NCBI GenBank assembly: GCA_014281115.1
Contig: JACONQ010000018.1
Coordinates: 682,001 to 746,000 of the forward strand
Length of the DNA: 64,000 bases
From: Laburnicola sp. R22_1
Taxonomy: Eukaryota > Ascomycota > Dothideomycetes > Pleosporales > Didymosphaeriaceae
Direction: 5' to 3'
A model generated the notes under the pieces. That model did not search any database, was not told the origin of the DNA, and saw only the letters and a program-made list of their open reading frames with translations. Below, in pieces: positions 44,086 through 54,181 of this stretch. Made by a program: the position numbers and the translations under genes. Position 1 is the first letter of the stretch, and every line of letters begins with the position of its first letter.

Positions 44086-44847
44086 ATGTGGCTTGACTAC
44101 GGCAATTTGTATTTAGTCTATCTCACCAAGAACCATATATTGACAAGCCGAGGGGTATGAGGCAGTCTTATCGATATTGCCAAAGGTTCTGACCAGGATA
44201 GGTTAGGTATTAACGTAAGATGCGGGGGAAGTCATTTAACTGAAACGCATGTGACTTACATCGCGTTCGTGGTTTCTCATGCGCATACTCAACTGACAAA
44301 GAGGACACTCCATGACACCAAACCTAGAAAGGAAGGCGGCACGCAAGCGTGCGACGTCAGCTGGTTGCGTAGACAACCTACTAGAAGCCGTAGTAAATGA
44401 ATCCCTCTTTCTCTCCCTCTCGCACGCGTTTGTTATCCCTCTATAGATTCGGGTGATTTGCCGGCTTGGCGCAATGTATGTAGTCAATTGCCGCTTGAAA
44501 TGGTCCAGTCATGTAAACGGACTGACCCGATAATAGATGATAACGGCCTTAGAGCCTTCCTTGGGATGTGAAGCGAGGTGGAGCAACCACTTTGGGAGAA
44601 TACCGTATCTCCATACTCCAGACTTGGGGAGCGGGGAAGTGAAACAAGACCATCCTCTATCTTGTGGCAATCAGTGATTCGTGGACGGGCTGACAAGTAC
44701 GCTCGCCGAAGTTCGGATATGCGAGACTGGTATATAATAAGTCCAAGCATGAGGGAGTTGCAAGTAGCAGTGTCTTCGAGGTGAACCTCACAAACTTTGA
44801 GGACATTCACCATCATTGCACAACGTTCAACACACCTCCACGAGATC
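44086..44847. other. Intergenic upstream of the second oxygenase
   Basis: 762 bp. A gtatataataag TATA-like element lies near 44730, about 115 bp before the next ATG, with a pyrimidine/CA-rich leader after it. No RNA gene recognised. Confidence 0.4.
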
Positions 44848-46028
44848 ATGGCTCCCACAATTGATCCCCCACAGACCGTCGAATGGCAGGGCAAACAAGT
44901 TCCTGTCTGGCCCATGCGGACAATCGATTATGGCTTGCTGCTCTCGCAGGATCCCTCCGAGGTAGACAAGGTGCTCAAGGCCTGCCTTGAAGATGGATAC
45001 TTCTACCTCGACCTCAACAACATCGATGGCCGCCGTATGCTCGGTGACCAACAAGAGACGCTCAAGCTCATGCATCGGTTCTTTGAGGCGCCCATTGAGC
45101 AGAAGAACGAGTTCGGACTGATCTCTTCGCATCTCGGCTACGAACCACAGGGTAGCCGCACTGGTGCCTTTGGAGCCGGCACAAAGGACGGTTATGAGAT
45201 GCTGAAAGTCTCGCGTGATGAGATTCAGAGGGGCAGCCCCAAGGTCCCATCTCCCATCAAGAACAACGGCGATCTGCAGGTGTTGGAGAACTCCATCGGT
45301 AGCTGCAACACCATCACCAAAGTCATTCTTTCGGCTCTTTCGACCGGCATGAACCTGGTTGGTGCATCGCGCTACGAGAACCACCACCGCAATGACCGTC
45401 CATCGACAACCACGGTAAGGGAAACCAGCAACCCGGGCTATGCGCCTACTTGACGTATAGCAACAGAGCTGACGCTGAATAGCTATCGATGATGCATTAC
45501 CTGCCTTCAGAGATAACCGGCGACAAGGCTGTTGGCCACCAGAAGCACACCGACATCAGCTCCTTGACGCTGCTCTTCAGTGAGCAGTGGGGTCTCCAGA
45601 TCCGCCCTCCAGGGACCTGCGGTGCTCGCGAGATGGGCTTCGTCGCCCCTAAGCCGGGCTGCGCTTTCGTCCATGTCGGCGACTCCTTGAGGTTTGCGAG
45701 TGGAATGAAGATGCAGTCGTGCATCCACCGCGTCGTGCCCTTCGACCCGAAGGAGCACCGCTACTCGATCGCCTACTTCCTCCGCGCTGAGGATGACACC
45801 ATGTTCATGGACAGCGAGGGCCGCTATGTCACAGCTGGACAGTGGCACGATGAGAAGTTCAAGGCGTTCACCGACCCGTGGATGTACCAGGCCCAGGCAC
45901 CGAAGACGATGATTCTGGGAGGCATGACGGAGGCCGGCGAGGACGACCCAGTGGAGCAGGAGCCCGCATCCAACCCGAGTCCAGTGGCCGCAAAGGCACA
46001 AGTTGCGCAGATCGCTGTTCAGGCATAG
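44848..46028 (+). CDS. Isopenicillin-N-synthase-like Fe(II)/2OG oxygenase
   Basis: Exons 44848-45414 and 45483-46028, intron 68 nt (gtaagg...gaatag); 370 residues from MAPTIDPPQTVEW. The first ATG in the frame is at 44797 but 44848 fits the family. Domain order: DIOX_N (about 30-140, DGYFYLDLNN, LMHRFFEAPIEQK), then the 2OG-FeII_Oxy jelly roll with metal ligands His211 and Asp213 (GHQKHTDISSLTLLF) and His271 (SCIHRVVPF), and 2-oxoglutarate-binding RYSIAY. The Ala/Pro-rich tail is short. The family makes small-molecule oxidations (flavonol synthase, gibberellin oxidase, IPNS). Substrate unknown. Confidence 0.88.
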
Positions 46029-46644
46029 GGTAGCTTCTAGCAAATGAATTTTTAGTTTCGAACGAATTTGAGGCTTGTCATGTAGACTGATGTCTCCTAT
46101 AATTTTTGAAAAGTGCTCTCACTTCAGAACTCGGTGACTTCGTGACGAGGTAGAGGGTTGGAAAGTGGAGATGTGAGGACGTGTACTGATCGAGGCTATC
46201 GATGAATGGGTCTAACTGCATGAAAGTTTAGCGTATCATTGACTGAAGCAACATTCACATTGAAGCTTACCATGCAAGATTAGAACTAGACAAATACACT
46301 GGGTCCCTGCAGTAATTGAAGGCTCGACTTCGACACCAATGCATACTGTTTCGACACGATGGCGAACCTAGTAGATCAACAGATCCAATCTCACATTGCA
46401 CTGCCGCATCATAGGAATACACCTTGAAGAGTGTCACATGGTAAAGGGAATCTGGGTGGGTTCGGTACAAAGTAGTTTGGGTAACCGGCCGCAGGTATCT
46501 CGATATTTTGTACAAGAAATATGTATGCTCCATGACTGTTCGACACCATGGCCAGGTGGTGCGCCGCTTGGGTCTTCGTCTCGTCCAGCTCGAACTTAGC
46601 GTGAGTAATCATCTCCTCTTTTGATGTACGCCACTCGCTTTCTG
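46029..46644. other. Convergent intergenic
   Basis: 616 bp between the 3' ends of the oxygenase and IF-3 genes. No tRNA-like cloverleaf, repeat or conserved frame seen. Confidence 0.4.
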
Positions 46645-47475
46645 TTACTGTGCAACTTGGTGATCCGTTTCTTTAGGAATTGCCGCTTCCAGCTCATCAG
46701 CTTTCTCAACCATTTCTTCATCGGCCTCTATCTTCTTCCCTTCAAACACCAGCGTCATCACACCACCCCTGACGCCTTCCTTCTTGACCGCTCTCGCACC
46801 CTTACAATCCCCCACCGCATCCTCAATCGCTTTAAGCACATGGCTACATTCCTTGTCTGTCGCCGTCTTGCCCCTCCGCTTCGGCCCCAATAACATCTCC
46901 ACCTTTCTCCCCTCCCTCAAAAAGCCCTTCAGCTTTTCCAAGCGATGCTTCAAGTCCCCGCCGGCAATGGCCCAATTGAGCTCCAGATTCTTCGGCTTCG
47001 GCCCCGAACCCAGACCCCTTGCCGAGCGTCTCTCAATTTCAATTTTTCTGTTGTGCTGGTTCCTGAGTTCGATTTTCGATATGACTTTGCATTTGGGACG
47101 ATAGTCAGGGTCAGGGCCCCCGAATTCGTCCAACTTTTCTTCGCCGATCAGAACGAGGTGGTGCGTGACACGGTTCATGCGGCGCATGGCTTCGCCGACG
47201 TAGACGTCGGGCCTGAAGACGCCGTTTTCATCTATGAGATCAATATGGCTGGCTTTGATGGCGTTGTCGAAGGTAAAGTAGTCGGAAAGAGCTTGTCGTT
47301 TCACGGGGCGCCTGGTGGTAGCTTTGGAGCGCGTGCATGTGATGGAGAGGAGGGGCACGGCTGGTGCAATGGCGGGCGCACGATGGCTCTGCAGTGGAAA
47401 GCGAGGGGGCAGGTTCGGCGCGACAAAGACGCGGTAGAGGGCGCGTGAGGTGCTGGTCAGGTGGTAGCGACACAT
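46645..47475 (-). CDS. Translation initiation factor IF-3, mitochondrial
   Basis: One exon, 276 residues from ATG 47475 (MCRYHLTSTSRALYRVFVAP); the frame opens further upstream only with a non-ATG codon. Residues 1-60 are Arg/Ser-rich and acid-poor, as a mitochondrial presequence. The N-domain block is DYFTFDNAIKASHIDLIDENGVF. The C-domain block is ELNWAIAGGDLKHRLEKLKG, followed by VEMLLGPKRRGK (family: h-DLxxKxxxxxxFLxxGxkV...kRG). IF-3 binds the small mitoribosomal subunit, prevents subunit joining and proofreads the start codon. The acidic tail is extra. Divergent from Atg16. Confidence 0.87.
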   Translation of the reverse strand: MCRYHLTSTSRALYRVFVAPNLPPRFPLQSHRAPAIAPAVPLLSITCTRSKATTRRPVKRQALSDYFTFDNAIKASHIDLIDENGVFRPDVYVGEAMRRMNRVTHHLVLIGEEKLDEFGGPDPDYRPKCKVISKIELRNQHNRKIEIERRSARGLGSGPKPKNLELNWAIAGGDLKHRLEKLKGFLREGRKVEMLLGPKRRGKTATDKECSHVLKAIEDAVGDCKGARAVKKEGVRGGVMTLVFEGKKIEADEEMVEKADELEAAIPKETDHQVAQ

Positions 47476-47780
47476 GACTGCGGGCGCCAAGCTGGACGAA
47501 CGAAGAGGGGCGCTGGTTGGAGACGCAGAGAGGAGGAGGCAGAAACGCGGTCAGACGGTGGGATGGATGCGCGCTCGAACAGTGAAGAAGAAGCGCGCGC
47601 AAAGTGATCAGATCCTCTGCGCTCCGCACGGGCGGACGTCACCTCCGAGTAGGCGTAGGCCGCCCGCCAATCCACGCTCCCACCTCCCACTGCGCGCAGA
47701 CACGACAGCCTGGCCATGTAAACCACTCACCATGACACAACCGTACCCGCTGCTGCACGCATCCTCTTCCATCTGCCGCC
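47476..47780. promoter_or_regulatory. Shared upstream region, IF-3 / Atg16
   Basis: 305 bp between the start codons, GC-rich on the IF-3 side and with ccacctccca pyrimidine blocks near Atg16. Confidence 0.4.
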
Positions 47781-48478
47781 ATGAGTTCCCCGCTCGAGGA
47801 CTACCTCGCTGCTCTGGAGGCGCGCGATGCGCGCGAGAAGGCCCATGAGAAGTATATCAATGCCTGTAAGCTCCGTGGCTCGCTTCCCACTTGCGCTGCT
47901 TCTCGGCCCCTTTGTATTGCCGTAGATACCACGGCTAATTCATCAAAGTTGCGACCCTCGCCGACCGCGCCGCATCCGCTGAGAAGCAGCGCCAGCCTGA
48001 GTCTTCACCTAGTGCTTCCACAAGGACCATCGGTGCCACAAAACCCAAAGGCCAAGACACGGCGTCCCCAGTACCCCAGGGCCCGGACACTGTGCAGTTG
48101 CGCACTGAGCTCGCCGCCTCCAACAAAATCCGCGGCGAGCAGGAATCCCAAATCGCCGCTCTCACCGCCGAGAACAGCTCTGTTAGGACTACGAACAAGG
48201 AGCAGACCAGACAAATCTCACAGCTCCAGAACGCGAACAAAAACCTCGAGCGAAAACTGAAGGACAGGACAGAGGAATTGAAGGGGAAGCAGCAGTTTGT
48301 AGAACAGGCGCAGGACGAGATGCTCGCACTACAGTTGCAGCTCAACATGAAGGAGGCGGACAATGCGAAGCTGAAGAAGGACAACGAGGATTTGGTCAAC
48401 AGGTGGATGGCGAAGAAGGACGAGGAGGCCCGGAGTATGAACCACAAGATGGGATGGGAGGATAAGACGGGGAGGTGA
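47781..48478 (+). CDS. ATG16: Autophagy protein Atg16
   Basis: Exons 47781-47865 and 47949-48478, intron 83 nt (gtaagc...caaag); 204 residues. The N terminus MSSPLEDYLAALEARDAREK forms the Atg5-binding helix, and INAFATLADRAASAEK follows across the splice. From about residue 80 to 195 there is a long heptad-rich coiled coil (SQIAALTAENSSVRTTNKEQ, QISQLQNANKNLERKLKDRT) ending WMAKKDEEARSMN. Fungal Atg16 is short like this and lacks the WD40 repeats of animals. It dimerises and holds Atg12-Atg5 on the phagophore to direct Atg8 lipidation. Confidence 0.92.
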
Positions 48479-48865
48479 ACTGGTCCGAGGCTTAACCCAA
48501 TGTATTCAGGCAGCGGCTCGGGATCAGGGAACAAGGTGAATTTTGCGCATCTCATGGGTTGGGGACATGGTCATTCTTCGGCGTCTGCATAGCTCGGTAG
48601 CGTTTGTGCTTGTCTTGGGTAGCATCACGGCCTTTCTGGATGAATCTGGCCTCATGCCTGGGTGAATCTACATTGACTCAACGCCTGTACCCAGGTTTGG
48701 GACATTTAAGTACCTCCTCCCCGCGCGCCCGCTGGTGCCTGTTCTTGGCGACGGCGTTAAGCTCCCCACTCCCCGCCAGGCTGCCAGCCATACATCAAAG
48801 CTCCATCAACACCTCGACTCGAAAACACCACAACCTCACCGCGAACTTTCGCACACGCTCTCGAC
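48479..48865. other. Tandem intergenic (Atg16 / Csn5)
   Basis: 387 bp. A C-rich stretch with aacaccacaacctcaccgc just before the Csn5 ATG is the likely leader. Nothing else seen. Confidence 0.4.
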
Positions 48866-50004
48866 ATGGGGACCGTTCTCAAGACGTGGGGTAAGCTCAC
48901 CCAATCCCAACCGCCAATCCGAACACAAACACCTGCTCCGTCGCTCTGCGCCGCCCCGCACCTGCTAATCAACAATTCACAGAACTCGAGAACTCGGTCA
49001 AACTCGTAGATCCCACCAAAGACGCTCTCTACACCTACTCGGCCGCGCAGCAGAAATCAATCAATGACGCCAAACCATGGCGCACCGACCCACACTACTT
49101 CACCAGCGTCCGCATCTCAGCCGTCGCCCTCCTCAAAATGGTCATGCACGCCCGCTCCGGCGGCTCCCTCGAAGTCATGGGCCTCATGGTCGGCAAAATA
49201 GAAGGCCACACGTTCGTCGTCACCGACGCCTTCAGACTCCCCGTCGAAGGTACAGAGACGCGCGTCAACGCGCAGGACGAGGCGAACGAGTACATGGTCG
49301 AGTTCCTGCAGCGGGCGCGTGACCAGGGCCAGTGCGAGAACGCTGTCGGCTGGTACCACAGCCATCCTGGGTACGGATGCTGGCTGTCCGGCATAGACGT
49401 CGATACGCAGAAGACGCAGCAGACGTTCCAGGACCCGTTTGTGGCCGTGGTCATCGACCCGGATCGCACCGTGTCGGCAGGCAAAGTCGAAATCGGCGCT
49501 TTCCGCACTTTCGCTGATTCGTACGTTGCGGAGAAGGAGAAATCGAGCGCGAATAAGGGTGGAGGCGCGGATGCGGATGGCTTTCAGACGATTCCGCTCG
49601 GCAAGATTGAGGACTTTGGTGCTCATGCCAATTCCTACTATCCGCTTACCGTGTCGCATTACAAGTCCAGCCTGGACGCTAAGCTCCTCGAGGCGCTGTG
49701 GAATAAGTACTGGATTGGTACCTTGTCGTCCAGCCCGCTGATTTCCAACCGCGACTACGGCACCAAGCAAATCTCGGATTTGGCCAGGAAAGTCTTGCAG
49801 GAGACGGGGAGCATGAAGCGGAAGGGAGGCTTCAGTGGCGGGTCCGAGGGCAAGGGGCAGTTGGCAAAGTTGGGGAATGCGGGAGGCAAGATTGCGAGAG
49901 AGGAAGAAATGGGTTTGCTGAGTGCGAAGGTCAAGGAGCAGGTGTTTATGGTGGGTGTTGCTGAGGAGGCGCCCGAGGGGAAGGAGGTCGAGATGAAGAG
50001 TTGA
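48866..50004 (+). CDS. CSN5: COP9 signalosome subunit 5 (JAMM deneddylase)
   Basis: Exons 48866-48890 and 48983-50004, intron 92 nt; the 25 nt first exon codes MGTVLKTW and the next exon continues [17 protein letters not shown]. 348 residues. The MPN+/JAMM site is complete: catalytic Glu in [11 protein letters not shown] and the metal ligands in [19 protein letters not shown] (H-x-H-x10-D, about residues 134-147). The conserved [13 protein letters not shown] and [13 protein letters not shown] blocks follow. Csn5 removes NEDD8 from cullins; in filamentous fungi the signalosome controls development and secondary metabolism. Length agrees with fungal orthologues. Confidence 0.95.
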
Positions 50005-50494
50005 AGGGACGATTGGTCTGACATGGAGTATTCAACAAGTCGCCGACTTTGAGAGCATGGCCCGGCGTTATGGTGCTACAGAGAGCCTGAATTAGGGTTC
50101 GGGTATGGCGTTAGCATGGGGAAGCCAGAGCTGCTGGGATACGAAGACCTGGCACGCTGGCACCCGGTCATTCTATAGCACTAGATGGAGGGAGGGAAGT
50201 CGAGCTCACGAGGTAGTTTTGCCTAGGTCAATTAAACATGAACGAGAAGCCCAAAACCAACGCACGACAAGTCTAAAGCGCGGATATATTGTGAAGAAGC
50301 TACAAACCAATCGACGCATCCTACATATAGTACTTTCCCTGCTATGCATAGATACACTACTCATACAAACACCATCACTGCAGCGCTTCTGACTCTCTCA
50401 TCTTTCCGTCTCAGTCCCATTTGGCTCTTGTGCTGAGATGCATTTTCACGCTTTTACTGTTCTCGCCAATCCCGTCCTATTGCTTCTTCTCTCT
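50005..50494. other. Convergent intergenic
   Basis: 490 bp between the 3' ends of Csn5 and uL4m. AT content rises at 50260-50400. No feature recognised. Confidence 0.4.
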
Positions 50495-52182
50495 TCAATT
50501 CTTCCTCTGCAGCTCCTCCCCCTCCACTTCCTCACTTGAAGGATCCGTCTCTTCCCTTGCTAAATGTTCCTGAATCTCCAGTTCATGCATCTCATTCAGC
50601 CACGTCTGCCTGCCCTCCTCATCTCCATTGTTCAGACAGACTTGTGCCTTGGCCTGGGCATGTTCCTTCTTCGCCCTAAGCAGCTCGACGGTCGCTTCGG
50701 CAACATCAGTGCGGGCGTCGCCTGCAGCATGTTCCTGGAGCTGGGCAGCCTCTTCGTCACCTCGCCAGCGGAGCGCATCGCGCCGGTGCTCTGCAGCTTG
50801 CGCGAGGAGCTCGTGGTATTCAAGGACAGTAGAGCACTGCGTGACCTGGGCTTCCCCGGCCTCGAGTGCGGCTTCATCGGCCGCTTTACTGCCTTTGATT
50901 CCCTGAGCACGGCTCGCTTTCCGCTCGAAATCATACTCTAGGGCGGACTGGGTTGGAAGCTGTTCTCGGCGCAGGTCCTTTGCATCGGCGAGCAGCTCGT
51001 ATGCGGATATGGTCAGTTGACGTTTCTCGGGGGAGTCTTCGGGCAGGGACTTAGCCCGTTCCCAGCGGCGGTAGGCGGCGGATTCGTAGGCTTCTGCGCG
51101 CACTGCTTCACGTTCAACGGGTGAGGCTTGCATGAGGGCACGGAACTCGGTCCATCCTAGGACGGACTCTGGGTCTGATGGGGACTCGGAATGAAGTTGA
51201 GGCCTTACGCGACCATGCGTCAGGTCTGTCTGGTGGGTCTGAAGGATGTTGCAAAGAGCATTGCGTTCGATGATGATACGGGAGAGCTCTAGGAGGAGTT
51301 TCACGTCGACTTCCTGCCAGGTGACGGCCTGTCTCCGACGGTCCATTTTATCCAGTGTCTGTTCAAGCAGTGGCCGACTCCCCGTTGTCACCAGAAGGCT
51401 TCGTCCGCGCCCTCTTTCCCTATCGTGCATGTCGAAGATGTGATTTAGAAGAGGCTGCGAGGGACTCTCCAATTCTATAGCATTGTCCACAATGATCAAT
51501 TCGCCCTTGCGGTAACGGTACGAAAGCGCTGTCCGCCATGCTAGGTCATAGACCTTCTTCTGAAGACCTGACGAGAAGTCACGCGGTTTGGGGCCATGCG
51601 AAACACCACCACCTCTAAGCATGGGCGACTTCTTATCTCCCAGACGAGCGTTGCCGGAGCCTTTCTGGGGCCGAATCTTGCGCGCAGAACCGCGGATCTC
51701 ATATCGTGTCTTGGTGGAGGCGGTACCCAGTCGCGTCTTGTCTCCCTCGTATACGACTGCGCGGTGGAGGATGTCTCTTCGGGTAGGAAGGTAGAGATGG
51801 GTTGCGGGAAAGCTTTCGAGGCGGAGGGGTTCGAGCGACGGGAACTTGTGGATGGTCGCGAGCACCGACTGCTGTTCGAGCGGCCGGACAGGGACGTAGC
51901 CGTCGACCGAGGTGGTTATGGAGGAAACGGCGGCTTGCGAGTAAGGGGACGTGGCTATGGGGCGGGCAAAGGAGGCGGAGAGCGGATTCTGGAAGCTGTC
52001 AGCCCTCGTCGGCGCAGCCATGGGGGCAAACCAACGCGAACAGCATCCTGCCGCAGTGACAGTCTGCTCAATTGATAGGAGAGGCCGCGCATTGGCGACG
52101 CGGTCCTCGGAGAAGCCATGCCCGACTGCTGCGTTTTGGCGATGTTGGGAGCGCGCGCGGAGGGCAGAAAGTTGCAGAGCAT
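50495..52182 (-). CDS. YML6: Mitochondrial large-subunit ribosomal protein uL4m, with long C-terminal extension
   Basis: The core frame 51988-50495 is certain. For the 5' end I propose exon 52182-52042 and a 53 nt intron (51989-52041, gttcgc...ttccag with ggctgac branch). This gives MLCNFLPSARAPNIAKTQ... and a Ser/Arg-rich presequence (MASPRTASPMRGLSYQLSRL). An unspliced alternative starts at ATG 52021. With the intron the protein has 544 residues. The uL4 signature is clear: YEIRGSARKIRPQKGSGNAR, RGGGVSHGPKPRDFS and ALSYRYRKGELIIVD. After about residue 300 comes a ~200-residue highly charged helical extension (Ala/Glu/Arg-rich), far beyond bacterial L4 (~200 residues) or yeast Yml6. uL4 lines the peptide exit tunnel. 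Confidence 0.82.
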
Positions 52183-52307
52183 TGCACCAGTTGAGCACGG
52201 CGCTTACCAACTAGCGTTAGGTCTGCTGTGCATTTCTCGTGCACGCTGGAGGACGCATCTCTCCCAGCACCCTGACGTCGCATCCTCGCATCCTCGCATC
52301 AATCGCC
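52183..52307. promoter_or_regulatory. 125 bp bidirectional promoter, uL4m / mL38
   Basis: The two start codons are about 125 bp apart and both genes make large mitoribosomal subunit proteins. The segment carries the repeat catcctcgcatcctcgcatc (52280-52299) just before the mL38 ATG. Co-regulation is inferred from the arrangement. Confidence 0.55.
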
Positions 52308-53744
52308 ATGGCGCCTGTCAGGCCGTCTATACGGCATTTCAGCGCGTGCTTTCGATGCGTGCGCCCGACTGTGGGCGCCGATGCCTCCCTCACGGGCACC
52401 CCTCGACGCTTCCTCTCCTCCTCAGCAGCTGCCCGCGAGGAGCTGCAGACGCAGCCTACAACTCCACCGCCTCCTCCCCCTGGGGCTGCCACCGCTCCAC
52501 CTCCAGCGAGCGACGCGGCGGCGCCGAAGGAGGTGCCCGAATACATGCAGAAATGGGGAGAGCTCGATCCGAATCAGGTAGAGCACAAGCGCGACGAGCG
52601 TCGTCTCGTCCGAAGAGAAGGAGTGCAGCCTGTGGGATCCCGTCGTCGTCGTGCTGTCCTCAACCGCTCCGCAACAGCCCAGGCCGAGCAGATTCCATTC
52701 GAGCAGCTCCCGTACCAATGCTTCCAAGAGGCCAGGAAAGTGCTGCTCGAGGACCGCCAGGAGAAACTCAAGGAGATCGCGACGCAGTCCTTGAGAATAA
52801 ATAACCTAAAGGCTCAAGATCCGGCCGTGAGCGGAGGTCCGGCGGCGAAGGAAGCCCGACTGAGGAGTATGCGCAATCACCTCGACCACTTGATCATCCT
52901 GGCCGACATCAATGACCCTGTGGTCAAGAAGAAGTTCGAGGACGGAGAGGGTATGTTGGAGCACCATGCCCATGTGAGCTGGGACTGATTGCGCGCAGGT
53001 GATATGAACAAGCCCATCTACCGCTACCTCGCCGACCAGAAATGGCGCAAGTACAAGCGCCTCGTCCTCGAGCAGCGTATATCGCAGTTTAGCATTGTCC
53101 CCGATCTCCTCCCCGCTCTCGATCCCGTGGTAGACGTCGACCTTGCTTTCGGCCGAAAGAAGGTTCCTATTGGCGACTTTGTGGACTCAGCCGTGAGCGA
53201 AGGCCTACCGCGTCTGTCCGTACAGACATTCGAACGCGGTCAGAAACTAGTCACAGTCGTGGTGGTGGACGCCGACGTACCTGTCCCGCAAAAGGACGGC
53301 TTCACATACCGCTGCCACTTCATTGCCGCCAACATCCCCATTGCGCCTGATCAGACGTCCATTCCGTTGAACACGTTCGAGCAGCAGGATAGGACCACCA
53401 AGGACGCGGCAGCAAAGAAGATTGCACTACCCTGGTTACCACCATGGGCTCACAAGGGTGCCCCCTACCACCGTCTAGCTGTTTTCGTCCTGGAACAGAA
53501 GGATTCGCAGGCGCTGAGCGTGAGTGACATTGCAAAGACCAAGAGGGACGGTTTTGTTCTGAGAAGCTTTGTCGACAAGAACAAGCTGAAGCCAATTGGT
53601 GCGACTCTCTTCAGGACCAAGTGGGACGACAGCATGGCTGGTGTTCTGCAGCGAGCTGGATTGGAGAAGGAAATCAATGTTGAGTTTAAGCGGAAGAGGA
53701 TAGAGCCGTTGCCGTATAAGAGGAGAACCGAGCGCATGCGGTAG
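52308..53744 (+). CDS. MRPL35: Mitochondrial large-subunit ribosomal protein mL38 (PEBP-like)
   Basis: Exons 52308-52950 and 52999-53744, intron 48 nt (gtatgt...gcgcag); 462 residues. The start MAPVRPSIRHFSACFRCVRP is an Arg-rich presequence, followed by a Pro/Ala low-complexity linker (TTPPPPPPGAAT). Then come RRRRAVLNRSATAQAEQIPF and the helical mL38 N-region, ending NKPIYRYLADQKWRKYKRLV. The C-terminal half is a phosphatidylethanolamine-binding-protein fold with relics of the family motifs (VVVVDADVPVPQKDGFTYRC, PWAHKGAPYHRLAVFVLEQ). The order and length match mL38 (yeast MrpL35), a structural protein of the mitoribosomal central protuberance. Confidence 0.88.
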
Positions 53745-54181
53745 TGGGCGATGAGCTTTGCTGTACGGTAAAGGCATGTGTAAGTAATCTGTGAGTGTAC
53801 AACATCGACCATTAAATGTACCATACTATTATCCAACAATCGCCTCGTTGAGAGAAGCAATTGCAATGGCTTGCAATCTTTTCATGGTCGTGGCTGCATT
53901 GTCGTCGCTCTTTCCACCTTTGCGTCTGTTCGCTCTGCACCTTCCCTGCAAACAGGCCCCACCGCCTCGGCGAAAACTGCATGTGCATTCTGCCTTCTTC
54001 TCCCGTTCAATCCAACTCGTATGTGGTATTCGTGGTGCGTCGTTGTTCCCGCTCTATATCATTTCTGTCAACTTCCCAGAGACAAACGTTGCGGGCCCGA
54101 GTGCCTAAGTCTCACTCTTTCCCTAGCATTTCCGCCTACGTTCTGTTCGCACCTTCGGGCTCTACGGGACGTCACTAAAGT
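53745..54181. other. Tandem intergenic
   Basis: 437 bp; pyrimidine-rich (ctttccacctttgcgtctg and similar) towards the next gene. No RNA gene or repeat recognised. Confidence 0.4.

Noticed and set aside
47240..47629. Open frames antisense or upstream of IF-3
   Set aside because: They overlap the IF-3 presequence and shared promoter and have no motif.
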